From an uncultured Erysipelotrichaceae bacterium (GTDB lineage Bacteria; Bacillota_I; Bacilli_A; Erysipelotrichales; Erysipelotrichaceae), in NCBI GenBank assembly GCA_934725085.1, contig CAKVAL010000006.1:1-64000 (forward strand): a DNA stretch of 64,000 bases, in the 5' to 3' direction. Positions 52,116 through 62,014 of this stretch are shown in pieces (the stretch's first letter is position 1; each line of letters begins with the position of its first letter). The position numbers and the translations under genes are program-made. Under the pieces are notes generated by a model. That model saw only the letters and a program-made list of their open reading frames with translations, was not told where the DNA came from and ran no database searches.

Positions 52116-53443
52116 TATTTAACCAAATGGAAATTCTCTTGTCTTCCACCCAAGAAATAAACCTTATCATCAGTAAATAAGACATCAGTTTCTAGTCCCA
52201 AATAGAACTTTGTATCATGCCACTGCTTAAGAGTGAATTCACAGTTTAGTTCCAAAGAATAAGCAGTGTTATTGTACATTGGATAAGTGCCATTCTTGCC
52301 CCCAACACCTTGTTGCTTATCAAATAAGCCAATAGTTGGACCAGCGGCATGACCGTTATAACCAATTGGATGAGTATATAGACAAGGATTTAAACCTTCA
52401 CCTTTAGCTTTATCTAAAGCTAACTTAAGAATCTCATTACCACTTCTACCCTCTTTAAAGAAACTAACAACGATATCTTGGAAACGGTTAACATCCTTCA
52501 TACACTTCTTTAAATAATCAGGAGCATCGCTTTCACCATACTTTAAGATATAAGCATTCTCTTGAGTATCCGTGCATAGACCTAAATAATTAAAACCAAC
52601 ATCGCAGTGTAACATATCACCTTGTCTTATAACATCTTCTTCTTCAAATTGACCTACACCATCTCTAATAATAGATACTTCAAAGTCAAACCAAGGAACA
52701 AGCCTCATTCTAGTTACCTTCTCTAGCATCCAATACTTAACATCGTGATTTGTGGTAACTCCTGGAATAATAACTCTACTAGAGAATGCTTCATCAATCA
52801 TTGAATGAGCAATCTGCATAATACCGTTATAAGCCTCCATCTCTGGTTTAGTTCTTGTTTCTAACCAACCAACACAAATTTCATCAGCAGACACAATCTT
52901 TGACTTCATATCATCATCAAAGCACTTAACGATCTCATCATACATCGACTTGCTCAAACCATCCGCAAAGGCAAAGTCACGTGAGATATTTAGTCCAATC
53001 TTGCTAACATTTGCTTCCTTAATCAAACGAGCTAAACATTCAAATTGTGTTTCAGCCTTACTTGGATCCTTGCACCAAATTGAATCTTTTTGATTAATCC
53101 ATGATGCTGTATAGAATTCATCTAGGCCAACGTTGGGTCTTGTGATAGAGTATCTTAAGACCTCATCGCCCTTTAACACAAACAACAAAATTGTAGTTCT
53201 TCTGGCATTCATCATGGCAGTAGGTGTTAAAGATCTAAGTACTGGATCCTCATTATATTCATCGCAGGCTACCACCCAACAATCAATACCACTTCTTTTC
53301 ATGACCATTGGAAGTACTTCCTTATAACGAAGTCTTAACCAATTATCAACTACCTTTTCTCTATCCCTATAAGATAAAATCTTTTCATTAAAATCATCTA
53401 AATGACTTACACTCTTATATAAAAAATCTTCATTACTAATCAT
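52115..53443 (-). CDS. M24 metallopeptidase, larger and more divergent copy
   Basis: This 442-residue member has a longer N-domain and changed metal-site surroundings: LHCDVGFNYLGLCTDTQENAY near 275-295 holds the two Asp (D-V-G and T-D-T), THPIGYNGHAAGP near 355 the His, YSLELNCEF near 400 and GLETDVLF near 425 the Glu ligands. The site is therefore complete but distinct from copies 1 and 2. Its product may act on another class of dipeptide or amidino substrate. It overlaps the guanylate-kinase-like gene by 8 bases. Confidence 0.85.
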   Translation of the reverse strand: MISNEDFLYKSVSHLDDFNEKILSYRDREKVVDNWLRLRYKEVLPMVMKRSGIDCWVVACDEYNEDPVLRSLTPTAMMNARRTTILLFVLKGDEVLRYSITRPNVGLDEFYTASWINQKDSIWCKDPSKAETQFECLARLIKEANVSKIGLNISRDFAFADGLSKSMYDEIVKCFDDDMKSKIVSADEICVGWLETRTKPEMEAYNGIMQIAHSMIDEAFSSRVIIPGVTTNHDVKYWMLEKVTRMRLVPWFDFEVSIIRDGVGQFEEEDVIRQGDMLHCDVGFNYLGLCTDTQENAYILKYGESDAPDYLKKCMKDVNRFQDIVVSFFKEGRSGNEILKLALDKAKGEGLNPCLYTHPIGYNGHAAGPTIGLFDKQQGVGGKNGTYPMYNNTAYSLELNCEFTLKQWHDTKFYLGLETDVLFTDDKVYFLGGRQENFHLVK

Positions 53444-54002
53444 TTGAATTCTCCATAAACAATTTCTTAATTTCTTTTACTGCCTCATCAATATTGGTAT
53501 TCTTAACTTGATTCTTAAATAACGGGGCAATCTCCATCTCCATTCTGGCCTTATTAATACGAGCATTAGCACTAGCTAAATCATCACCATAAACATCCAT
53601 AATATGTTTCTCTAACTCTTCCATATTCTCAGGCACAATGAATACCGCCAAAGCATCAGGTAAGTTTAGTTTAAGGGGTCCTACACCCTCAGCCTCAACT
53701 TCAATCAAGACATTCTTACCATTATTTAATAAGAAATTAACTTGGCTTTTTGGGGTTCCGTAATAATAACCATTAAATTCGGTATATTCTAAGAATTCCT
53801 TATTCTTTACAGCATTGGCAAAGAAGTGGTAATCCACAAAGTAATAGTCCTTTCCATCTTCTTCATTAGCCTTTTTAGGACGTGTTGTCATAGAAATAGA
53901 TTCGATTAAAGCTAAGTCTTTATCAGCCAACAATTTCTTTTTAATGGCGCCCTTACCAACAGAACTAGCACCAGATAAAATTAATACTTTTCCCTTTATC
54001 AT
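53436..54002 (-). CDS. Guanylate-kinase-like protein
   Basis: The 188-residue protein matches guanylate kinase: P-loop GASSVGKG (residues 10-17, against GPSGVGKG in typical Gmk), SMTTRPKKANEEDGKDYYFV near 37-56 (GMP-binding), and EYTEFNGYYYGTP near 72. The essential core residues look present. It is embedded between peptidase genes, not with rpoZ or priA as usual for gmk, so it may be a second, specialised copy. Activity on GMP is plausible but unproven; its role in the peptide operon is unclear. Confidence 0.82.
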   Translation of the reverse strand: MIKGKVLILSGASSVGKGAIKKKLLADKDLALIESISMTTRPKKANEEDGKDYYFVDYHFFANAVKNKEFLEYTEFNGYYYGTPKSQVNFLLNNGKNVLIEVEAEGVGPLKLNLPDALAVFIVPENMEELEKHIMDVYGDDLASANARINKARMEMEIAPLFKNQVKNTNIDEAVKEIKKLFMENSND

Positions 54003-55426
54003 TACTTACACTCCTTAATCAAACTAGTTAATACGACATATCCTCTACCGAAGGATTCGAGGTCGAGTCTCTCATCAGGCGTATGAATATCCTTCATAAT
54101 AGGACCATAGGTCAAGATATCCATATCATCACTAACAGCGGCAAAGATGCCACATTCACAACCTCCATGAGTTGCCTCTTCTAATAATGGTTTATGATAA
54201 ATCTTTTCGATTATCTTATTTAATTTATGACGCATATCACTATTTGGCTTATAGTTCCAACCAGGATAACGGGCACTTACTTTTACATCGGCATTAAATA
54301 TATCTGCTAGAGTACTAATCTCTTCAATCATATGGTCGATGCTGCATTCTAGAGCACTTCTTAAAGAACTTGTAATGATTAACTTGTTATCTACTGTATT
54401 GATAATACCTAGGTTCAATGATGTTAAAGTTAATCCTTCAATTGCCATTGAACGATGTTTAAAGCCATTAGGTAATAAGAAGATATAGTCGATGATTTCT
54501 TTACTAGTCTTAGTTTCAACTACTTTATCTGCTGATGTTACTTCTTCCAACGTGCACTTAAATCCATTATCAGAGAATTCCAATTCTTTTTTAATATTTA
54601 TAATTGATTGATCAACAGCCTTTTTAATATCACTATAGTTAGTATCACTACTAAAGATGACTTCACATTCTCTAGGGATGGCATTATCCTTAAGACCACC
54701 ATTGGCACTAACTAGATTAACTTCGCATTTTAATTCCTTAAGAATTCTAAAGGCTAGCTTATTCGCATTACCCTTTTCCTTATGAATCTCACCACCAGAG
54801 TGGCCACCACTTAAACCAGATACAAATAATCTATAGGTAGGTTTATAGTTATCAACATATTTCAAATCAAATGTTTGAGTTACGATACAACCACCAGCTG
54901 ATGAAATACCGGTTGATACTTCTCCTCCTCCATCAAGACATATCATTCTTCTTGATTTAAATAATGATGTATCAAGTTTTAGGGCACCACATAAACCTAC
55001 TTCTTCCTGTACGGTGAAGACACATTCTAGTGCCGGATGAGACAACTTGTCATCATCTAGTATTGCCAACATATAGGCAACACCGGTTCCATCATCCGCG
55101 CCTAGTGTAGTACCTCTTGCCTTTAGCCATCCATCTTCTACATATAAATCTAGAGGATCTTTCTTAAAGTCATGATTTGAATCTTTATTCTTTTCACATA
55201 CCATGTCCATATGAGCTTCAAGTAGTAATGGTGCACTGTTCTCATAACCCTTGCTAGCTTCTTTATAGATTATGACATTGTTGTTTGGGTCTTTGATAGT
55301 TTTGAAGTTGTGATCAACACCAAACTTATAAATATAATCCGCTATTCTTTCCTCATCATAAGAACCATGAGGAATCTTAGCAATTTCATTAAAATAGAAA
55401 CAATATGGTTTACTTAAATCAAACAT
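54002..55426 (-). CDS. pepD: Dipeptidase, M20 family (PepD / aminoacyl-histidine dipeptidase type)
   Basis: The 474-residue cytosolic enzyme cleaves dipeptides. The metal site shows LLLEAHMDMVCEK (His) near 72, TLGADDGTGVAYM (Asp) near 113, and FTVQEEVGLCGA (Glu-Glu) near 143, with further ligands CLDGGGE near 172 and EATHGGCECG near 420. The large lid domain between 190 and 390 is as in PepD. It shares its start base with the end of the S9 gene. Preference for Xaa-His or broader dipeptides cannot be told. Confidence 0.92.
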   Translation of the reverse strand: MFDLSKPYCFYFNEIAKIPHGSYDEERIADYIYKFGVDHNFKTIKDPNNNVIIYKEASKGYENSAPLLLEAHMDMVCEKNKDSNHDFKKDPLDLYVEDGWLKARGTTLGADDGTGVAYMLAILDDDKLSHPALECVFTVQEEVGLCGALKLDTSLFKSRRMICLDGGGEVSTGISSAGGCIVTQTFDLKYVDNYKPTYRLFVSGLSGGHSGGEIHKEKGNANKLAFRILKELKCEVNLVSANGGLKDNAIPRECEVIFSSDTNYSDIKKAVDQSIINIKKELEFSDNGFKCTLEEVTSADKVVETKTSKEIIDYIFLLPNGFKHRSMAIEGLTLTSLNLGIINTVDNKLIITSSLRSALECSIDHMIEEISTLADIFNADVKVSARYPGWNYKPNSDMRHKLNKIIEKIYHKPLLEEATHGGCECGIFAAVSDDMDILTYGPIMKDIHTPDERLDLESFGRGYVVLTSLIKECK

Positions 55427-57366
55427 TATTCTTCCTCCTTCAAATACTTATTCATCCAAGCAGTAATTTCTTCTAGTCTCTTGATTCTATGAAGTGGTTT
55501 ACCACTTCTTGATAATTCATGATTTTCACCCTTAAACGCCACAATCTTAGTATCAACACCGTTACATCTTATAGCTGTAAAATATTGTAAAGCTTCGCTT
55601 AAGGTACAACGATAATCCTCTATTGAATGAATAAACAATAAAGGTGTCTTAACATTGTTGGCATACTTAAGTGGTGACATAGACCATAGCTCATCATGAC
55701 AATTATGCAAGTCAGTAAAATTCATCTCATATGGGAAGTCGATGCCATAATCTGAGGCACATACTTCAGTAATCATATTAGAGATTGATCTTTGAGTGGC
55801 AGCACACTTGAATCTATTAGTATGTGAAACTATCCAGTTAGTCATATAACCACCATAAGAACCACCAGTTACACCTACTCTATCTTTATCAATCTGTGGA
55901 TATTGTCTTAAGACTTCATCAGTAAAGTCCATTAAATCTTCAAAGTCCTTACCACCCCATTGTCTTCTTAAATCAGCAAAGTCATTGCCTCTACCATCGC
56001 CTCCTCTTGGATTACAGAAGAAGACGATATAGCCAAGACTTACCCAATATTGCATCTCATGATAGAAGATTTCACCATAGGCACACTTTGGACCACCATG
56101 GATATCTAGTATTGCAGGATACTTCTTATTTTCATCAAAGTTCTCTGGTAATAAGACCCAACCTTTAATCTTAGTCCTCTTATTTAAAATAATGCGATTA
56201 GGCTTAGCCACATAGTATTCACTTAAATCATTTAAATGAGTCAAAGTCTCGCCATTTAATTGTTCTACTTCTTGTAGTCTATTAGCTAATGTAGTTATAC
56301 GATAGATCTTATTATCGACAACAACCGCATCATCAACTGTACCTTCAAAATCACTTAGGCAAACTAATTTATCATTATCAATAGTAAACAATTCACTTCT
56401 ACTTCCCTTTGAAGCTGATAGGAAGTATGGCTTACCATCTATTTTTCTAAACTGTGAGTATTTACCATAATGAATATCAGTACCTACTGTGTTATATAAA
56501 CTTAAATCACTGTCGATATATAGTTGGCATTTTCCATTGATTAACTTATAGAACTTAGGATTCTCTAGCCATCCTGTTTCTTTTCCAAAAGAAGCTACTA
56601 CGATGATGTCATCATTTAAATAAAAGCTTCTAGTGATAATCATCGTTTCATCAGTCAATTTATGAATAGTCTTACTTAAGACATCATATTCATAAACACT
56701 ACCAAATTTCTTCTTATATGTTGTAAAATCAACACCACTCATTAATATCTTATTTTCCTTATAATCAAAGGATTCAACATCAAGAGTAGGAGGTGTGATT
56801 CTTTCTATTTCCAAGGTAATTTTATCTATTATAAACAATGCGTTACGATTGCCATTGATGATTCCTGCTCCGTTAAATACGAAAGGATATTCATCAAGAA
56901 CAATATAATCTTTATTGTCATCTTCTTCTTTAATTAATTCTTCCTTCTTATCATTAGAATATAGATAATAATCAGGATGATTTACTTTAATGGTTGCCGC
57001 TACTAAATAATGATTATCGTCATATTTTTGAATTTCATTCACATCTAGTGGCAACACAAAAGACCTAATTTCTTCACTTGTTTCAGGATCTAAAACCACA
57101 ATCTTAGTTTGGGTCTTTTTAGCTTCCTTATCTACCTCGCCAATAAGAACTTCGTTTTCATCTACATAATATAGAGGTAGTTTATCTGCATAATCCTTAA
57201 CAACACTTTGACTATTAGTCTTTAAATCATACTTTAATAGTCTTTGACAATAATCACTTTTATCTTCTTTTACTTTTGTATCTATAAAGAATAAAGCATT
57301 CTTAGATGCGTTTAATGAAGAAAGAAAATGATACTTACAAAAATCTGATATACCAATTTTTTTCAT
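55426..57366 (-). CDS. S9 family prolyl oligopeptidase / acylaminoacyl-peptidase
   Basis: The 646-residue enzyme has an N-terminal beta-propeller-like region (1-380) and a C-terminal alpha/beta-hydrolase domain. Markers are DIHGGPKCAYG near 420, the nucleophile in VTGGSYGGYMT (Ser near 499), the Asp in HSIEDYRC near 590 and the His in FKGENHELSRSG near 620. No signal peptide. It opens the peptidase part of the operon, just after the binding-protein gene and its hairpin. This class cuts short oligopeptides, often after Pro or releasing N-terminal residues. Confidence 0.92.
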   Translation of the reverse strand: MKKIGISDFCKYHFLSSLNASKNALFFIDTKVKEDKSDYCQRLLKYDLKTNSQSVVKDYADKLPLYYVDENEVLIGEVDKEAKKTQTKIVVLDPETSEEIRSFVLPLDVNEIQKYDDNHYLVAATIKVNHPDYYLYSNDKKEELIKEEDDNKDYIVLDEYPFVFNGAGIINGNRNALFIIDKITLEIERITPPTLDVESFDYKENKILMSGVDFTTYKKKFGSVYEYDVLSKTIHKLTDETMIITRSFYLNDDIIVVASFGKETGWLENPKFYKLINGKCQLYIDSDLSLYNTVGTDIHYGKYSQFRKIDGKPYFLSASKGSRSELFTIDNDKLVCLSDFEGTVDDAVVVDNKIYRITTLANRLQEVEQLNGETLTHLNDLSEYYVAKPNRIILNKRTKIKGWVLLPENFDENKKYPAILDIHGGPKCAYGEIFYHEMQYWVSLGYIVFFCNPRGGDGRGNDFADLRRQWGGKDFEDLMDFTDEVLRQYPQIDKDRVGVTGGSYGGYMTNWIVSHTNRFKCAATQRSISNMITEVCASDYGIDFPYEMNFTDLHNCHDELWSMSPLKYANNVKTPLLFIHSIEDYRCTLSEALQYFTAIRCNGVDTKIVAFKGENHELSRSGKPLHRIKRLEEITAWMNKYLKEEE

Positions 57367-57384
57367 ATAATTCTCCTTTAAAAC

Positions 57385-57413
57385 AGCGGCAAATAGCCTC
57401 GCTACTTGCCGCT
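57385..57413 (-). terminator. Intercistronic hairpin after the second oppA
   Basis: AGCGGCAA (57385-57392) pairs with TTGCCGCT (57406-57413), and an inner TAGC/GCTA pair extends the fold. Only TTTT follows on the minus strand, so it is likely a partial terminator allowing read-through into the peptidases. Confidence 0.65.
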
Positions 57414-57429
57414 ATAAAATAATTAACAA

Positions 57430-59079
57430 TTATTTAGATTCAGGTACTTGTACAAACCAGAATGTTGAGTTACCTTGAGCTGAGTTAATAGCACCAGTCA
57501 TACCAGCAGGCTTTAAGCATACTGTTTGATAACCAAACAATGGACATACTTGAGCAGTGGTTTCTACTAAGTACTTTTCAGCAGCATGTAAAGCATCAAT
57601 TCTTTCTTGACCAGTTAGCTTATTAGCTTCTTCGATCATAGTATCGTAAGTCTCATCACCCCAAGAAGCACAAGTTTGATAAGCTGTAGTAGCCATATCT
57701 AGGTAAGACATAGAATCTAGGTAGTCAGCAGACATAGCGCCTCTTGCTGTTTCGTAGTTACCATTGTCATCTCTATCTGAGAAGAATACTCTGACATCAC
57801 CTGTCTTTAATACTAGGTTGATACCAACTTCAGCAAGTTGAGCCTTTACAACAGAGGCAACAGTATCATGCATAGTATTTTGGTTATAGTAGTATTCAAT
57901 AGTAACTGGATTATCAACAGAATAACCAGACTTAGCTAATAATTCGATAGCTTGCTCCTTATCATAAGTTACATAATCACCACCAACTTCTCTGAAGTCA
58001 CCTTCAGCTGCAGTGATACCCTCAGGTACAAAACCACTTAGAGGATAATAAGCATCACCTGCTGCAAGAGCATCAACGATTTCTTGTCTGTTGATTGCTA
58101 ATTGGAAGGCTCTTCTTACATTTACATCTAATAAAGCTGGGTTAGTATTTGTAGCTTCTCTTGTGTTAAATTCAATATAGTAATTGATAACTGAAGGATA
58201 AATATCTAGGTTATCACTATCAGCATACATACTTGTTACAGTAGCTGCATCAACAGCTGTTGCGTAATCAATTTCACCAGTTTGGAAAGCCATCAATTCA
58301 GCTTCCATATCTTCCATAACTACTGCAGTTAAAGTTTCAACAGTAACCTTATCAGCATCACAGAAGTTTTCATTCTTAACCATAACAACCTTGTCTGCTC
58401 TATCGATTGAAGAATACTTGAATGCACCACTTGTAGGAACATCGGCACTTTCAGCATATGTATAATCACCACTTGGAGCATAGTCACTTCTTACGGCATA
58501 GAACACACCACCTGATAATAGTGATACAAAGTAATCGCATGGCTTAACAAGTGTAAATACCAGAGTACTATCATCCTTAGCTTCAACACCTGTTAAATCA
58601 GTCATTGAATCAACATCAGCACCATCATACTTGTCAGCACCAACTAGATTATTAGTAATCCAAGATAAGTATGTAGCTTCGGCACTACCAATTGATAAGG
58701 CGTGCTTAACACCATATACATAATCAGCAGCTGTTACTTTTTGTCCATCAGACCAAGAGTTATCTTTAAGTGTTAGTGTATAAACTAGGCCATCATCACT
58801 AACTGTATAATCACTAACTGCACAAGGTTCAACACCTTCTTGAGTTAATTGGAATAGTGGATAAGATGTTTGGTTAAGTACATAAGAACCAATAGAATCA
58901 GATGCGATAGCAGGGTCTAGATAAGCAGGAGAACCACCAATAGCGTATGTAAAACTTGTCTTATAAGTCACATCGCTAGTGTCACCGCCTTCACTTTCAT
59001 CTTTAGAACCACAAGCTACTAAAGACAAAGTCATCAAAGCTGTTAAAGCAAACACAACGATTTTGTTTAATTTTTTCAT
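57430..59079 (-). CDS. oppA: Oligopeptide-binding lipoprotein, second system
   Basis: The 549-residue family 5 receptor has a lipoprotein signal ending in SLVAC (Cys23). The signature region is VSDYTVSDDGLVYTLTLKD near 90-108, followed by WSDGQKVTAADYVYGV. It is different from the first OppA of this window in sequence and in gene order (here after the ATPase genes). The mature protein anchors outside and feeds the OppBCDF complex encoded just upstream. Confidence 0.94.
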   Translation of the reverse strand: MKKLNKIVVFALTALMTLSLVACGSKDESEGGDTSDVTYKTSFTYAIGGSPAYLDPAIASDSIGSYVLNQTSYPLFQLTQEGVEPCAVSDYTVSDDGLVYTLTLKDNSWSDGQKVTAADYVYGVKHALSIGSAEATYLSWITNNLVGADKYDGADVDSMTDLTGVEAKDDSTLVFTLVKPCDYFVSLLSGGVFYAVRSDYAPSGDYTYAESADVPTSGAFKYSSIDRADKVVMVKNENFCDADKVTVETLTAVVMEDMEAELMAFQTGEIDYATAVDAATVTSMYADSDNLDIYPSVINYYIEFNTREATNTNPALLDVNVRRAFQLAINRQEIVDALAAGDAYYPLSGFVPEGITAAEGDFREVGGDYVTYDKEQAIELLAKSGYSVDNPVTIEYYYNQNTMHDTVASVVKAQLAEVGINLVLKTGDVRVFFSDRDDNGNYETARGAMSADYLDSMSYLDMATTAYQTCASWGDETYDTMIEEANKLTGQERIDALHAAEKYLVETTAQVCPLFGYQTVCLKPAGMTGAINSAQGNSTFWFVQVPESK

Positions 59080-59091
59080 ATATCTTCCTTT

Positions 59092-60069
59092 CTACCTCTC
59101 ATACAAGAAGCACGCAACCAGTCTATTTCCGACTTTCACAAATGGAGGCACATGTTCCTTACAACGTTGTGTGGCCTTTGGACAACGTGTAGAGAACGGA
59201 CAGCCACTTGGGGGATTTATAGGTGAAGGAATTTCACCTTCAAGTACTATCCTCTTTTTAGCCTTGGCAATATTTGGATCCGAAATCGGAATAGCTGACA
59301 ATAAGGCAACCGTATATGGATGTAGAGGACGATGATAAACATCGTTACTTGGACCAACTTCCATCATATGTCCAAGATACATAACACCAATACGGTCAGA
59401 AATGTGTTTTACCATACTTAAGTCATGGGCAATGAACAAGTATGATAAGTCCATTTCTTTTTGAATATTTTTAAGCAAGTTAATAACTTGCGCCTGAATT
59501 GAAACATCTAGAGCTGAAATAGGCTCATCACAGACAATAAACTTGGGATTAACCGCTAAGGCTCTGGCGATACCAATTCTTTGTCTTTGACCACCTGAGA
59601 ATTCACTTGGATATCTTCTGATATGGTCAGGTTTTAAACCAACAATCTTTAATAGTTCAACAACCCTATCTTCTCTTTCCTTATCTGTATCATAGATATT
59701 ATGAATAATCATTGGTTCCTTAATAATTTCACCAACAGTCATTCTAGGGTCAAGAGAAGCATATGGATCTTGGAAAATCATCTGCATATCCTTACGGAAA
59801 GCCTTTAGTTCACTTCCTTTTAAGCTAGAAACATCTTTTCCTTCAAATTCAATATGACCACTTACTGGTTCATATAATTTAACGATGGTTCTACCAAGTG
59901 TTGACTTACCACAACCTGATTCGCCAACTAAGCCAAAGGTCTCATTTTTGTTTACTTCAAAACTAACACCATCAACAGCCTTTACAATTTGTTTCTTAGA
60001 AAAGATTCCTTTAGTGACATCAAAATGAGTCTTTAAATCTTCAACTTTTAAAATTACTTCATCACTCAT
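59092..60069 (-). CDS. oppF: Oligopeptide ABC transporter ATP-binding protein (OppF-type), second system
   Basis: The 325-residue ATPase has Walker A GESGCGKST near 50, signature FSGGQRQR near 160 and Walker B IVCDEPISALD near 182. Unlike the first system, the complete Cys-rich tail is present: CPFSTRCPKATQRC with a last Cys in VACFLYER, which in characterised relatives binds an iron-sulfur cluster. The start overlaps oppD by 8 bases. Confidence 0.94.
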   Translation of the reverse strand: MSDEVILKVEDLKTHFDVTKGIFSKKQIVKAVDGVSFEVNKNETFGLVGESGCGKSTLGRTIVKLYEPVSGHIEFEGKDVSSLKGSELKAFRKDMQMIFQDPYASLDPRMTVGEIIKEPMIIHNIYDTDKEREDRVVELLKIVGLKPDHIRRYPSEFSGGQRQRIGIARALAVNPKFIVCDEPISALDVSIQAQVINLLKNIQKEMDLSYLFIAHDLSMVKHISDRIGVMYLGHMMEVGPSNDVYHRPLHPYTVALLSAIPISDPNIAKAKKRIVLEGEIPSPINPPSGCPFSTRCPKATQRCKEHVPPFVKVGNRLVACFLYER

Positions 60070-61081
60070 TTACATCACCCCACACCTTCTTAGCCATTTC
60101 TTCATTAAGCCAACATTTGCATGTATGACCCTTGTTGAACTCTTTTTCTTCTGGCATATATTCTTTACAAATTCTCATCGCCTTTGAGCATCTATCCACA
60201 AATGGACAACCCTTTGGTGGATTTAATAAGTCAGGTGGTGAACCTGGAATTGGTTCAAGTTCCTTTTCCTCACCATCCTCAGGATGAGCTACACAATTTA
60301 GTAAGCCTTTAGTATAAGGATGCTTAGGATCATAGAAGATGTCCTGATCGCTTCCTTTTTCTACTAATTTGCCACCATACATGATGCAAACTTTATCACA
60401 AAGTTTTGCGACAACACCTAGGTCATGGGTAATCATGATGACAGCAGCGTTTGTTTCTTTTCTTAAATTATCAATAAGCTCCAAGACTTGAGCTTGAATA
60501 GTAACATCTAGAGCCGTAGTTGGTTCATCCGCAATAATTACTCGAGGGTTACAAGTAAGTGCTATCGCAATGACAATTCTTTGTCGCATACCGCCTGAGA
60601 ATTCAAAGGGATATTGTTTAATTCTTTTTTCAGGAGATGGGATACCAACTAGTCTCATAAGTTCTAAGGCTCTTTCACGAGCTTGGGCCTTAGTCATATT
60701 GGTATGATTCATAAGAGGCTCAATTAATTGGGTTTCAATCTTTAATACGGGATTTAAGAAAGTCATTGGATCTTGGAAAATCATCGCAATTTTGTTTCCT
60801 CTTAATTGACGCATCTTAGCATCATATTCTTTTTTATTCTTAAAGTGGCTTGGTGATATGTCTTCTCCATCAAAGATTATTTCACCCTTTTCAACTACCC
60901 CATTAGCGGCAAGTAGGCCCATAATAGAGTACATTGTCTGTGACTTACCACTACCTGATTCGCCGACAATTCCAATTACTTCACCTTCATTTAGAGAAAG
61001 TGATACATCATTAACAGCCTTAACCTTACCTTGGTCAGTATTGAATGATGTTGTTAAGTTTTTAATTTCTAATAATGACAT
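60062..61081 (-). CDS. oppD: Oligopeptide ABC transporter ATP-binding protein (OppD-type), second system
   Basis: The 339-residue ATPase has Walker A GESGSGKSQT near 37, signature FSGGMRQR near 163 and switch IIADEPTTALD near 185. The C-terminal Cys tail is complete (CPFVDRCSKAMRIC ... CKCW). I chose ATG 61081, preceded by AGAGGT; an upstream frame opening at 61132 lies inside oppC and lacks a site. Coupled with oppC and oppF by short overlaps or gaps. Confidence 0.94.
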   Translation of the reverse strand: MSLLEIKNLTTSFNTDQGKVKAVNDVSLSLNEGEVIGIVGESGSGKSQTMYSIMGLLAANGVVEKGEIIFDGEDISPSHFKNKKEYDAKMRQLRGNKIAMIFQDPMTFLNPVLKIETQLIEPLMNHTNMTKAQARERALELMRLVGIPSPEKRIKQYPFEFSGGMRQRIVIAIALTCNPRVIIADEPTTALDVTIQAQVLELIDNLRKETNAAVIMITHDLGVVAKLCDKVCIMYGGKLVEKGSDQDIFYDPKHPYTKGLLNCVAHPEDGEEKELEPIPGSPPDLLNPPKGCPFVDRCSKAMRICKEYMPEEKEFNKGHTCKCWLNEEMAKKVWGDVNE

Positions 61082-61085
61082 ATAA

Positions 61086-62003
61086 CTACCTCTGTTTAGC
61101 TTGGAAAGCTTCACCAACACCATCACCGACAAAGTTTAGAGAAAGACATGTAAGTGATATTGCAAGGACTACCCAAATGATTTGGATTGGGTAGGTAAAG
61201 AATAATCCTCTACAATCGTTTGCCAATTTGCCCCAAGAAGGAATAGATGGATCTAGGCCAATGCCCACAAAACTTAGGAAGGCTTCTGTGAAGATGGCAG
61301 ATGGCACCAACATGGTTAAATTGACAATAATAGGGCCAATGGCATTTACGATTAAGTGATTAATTAAAATTCTTTTATGGCTAGCACCCAATACTTTTTC
61401 AGCCATCGCAAATTCCATTTCTTTAATCGAACGAACTTGTTGACGAACTTGTCTAGCCATACCTACCCAAGATGTGAAGCAAATTGCGAACAACATCGCA
61501 GGTATTGTGTTACCAAAGATCATTAGGATAAGGATGACATATAACAAGGTTGGGATGGAATCTAGAATATCAACAATTCTCATCATGACCATGTCGACTT
61601 TGCCACCAACATATCCTGCAATACCACCATACAAGACACCAATAATCAAACAAATAAAGGCACTTGCGAAGGCGATTGATAGAGAAATACGGCCTCCATA
61701 CATTACTCTGACAAAGATATCTCTACCAAGTTTGTCGGTTCCAAATGGATGGTCTAAACTTGGCATGGCGTTTTTTAGAGCAATGTTTTGGTCCTCAAAT
61801 CCATATTTAGATAAGATAGGTACAAATATCGCCATTACTACCATGATGATTAGAAAGATAAGTCCAATCATCGCTAATTTATTTTTCTTATATCGATCCC
61901 AAACATCCCTTAGGAATGTTTTTGATTCCATGGCGATGAATTCAGAATTCTTTTCATCATCAGGAAGTTTCTCAAACATTTTTTCATTTAATTCTATGTT
62001 CAT
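61086..62003 (-). CDS. oppC: Oligopeptide ABC transporter permease (OppC-type), second system
   Basis: The 305-residue permease has six helices. The cytoplasmic N-terminus (about 45 residues) precedes helix 1 (LAMIGLIFLIIMVVMAIFV). The EAA loop (VRSIKEMEFAMAEKVLGAS) is near 195-215. The first outside loop is short, unlike the expanded loop in the first system. Start ATG 62003 follows GTGAGG; a GTG at 62015 includes that site in the frame, so 62003 is preferred. Confidence 0.93.
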   Translation of the reverse strand: MNIELNEKMFEKLPDDEKNSEFIAMESKTFLRDVWDRYKKNKLAMIGLIFLIIMVVMAIFVPILSKYGFEDQNIALKNAMPSLDHPFGTDKLGRDIFVRVMYGGRISLSIAFASAFICLIIGVLYGGIAGYVGGKVDMVMMRIVDILDSIPTLLYVILILMIFGNTIPAMLFAICFTSWVGMARQVRQQVRSIKEMEFAMAEKVLGASHKRILINHLIVNAIGPIIVNLTMLVPSAIFTEAFLSFVGIGLDPSIPSWGKLANDCRGLFFTYPIQIIWVVLAISLTCLSLNFVGDGVGEAFQAKQR

Positions 62004-62014
62004 AAAACACCTCA

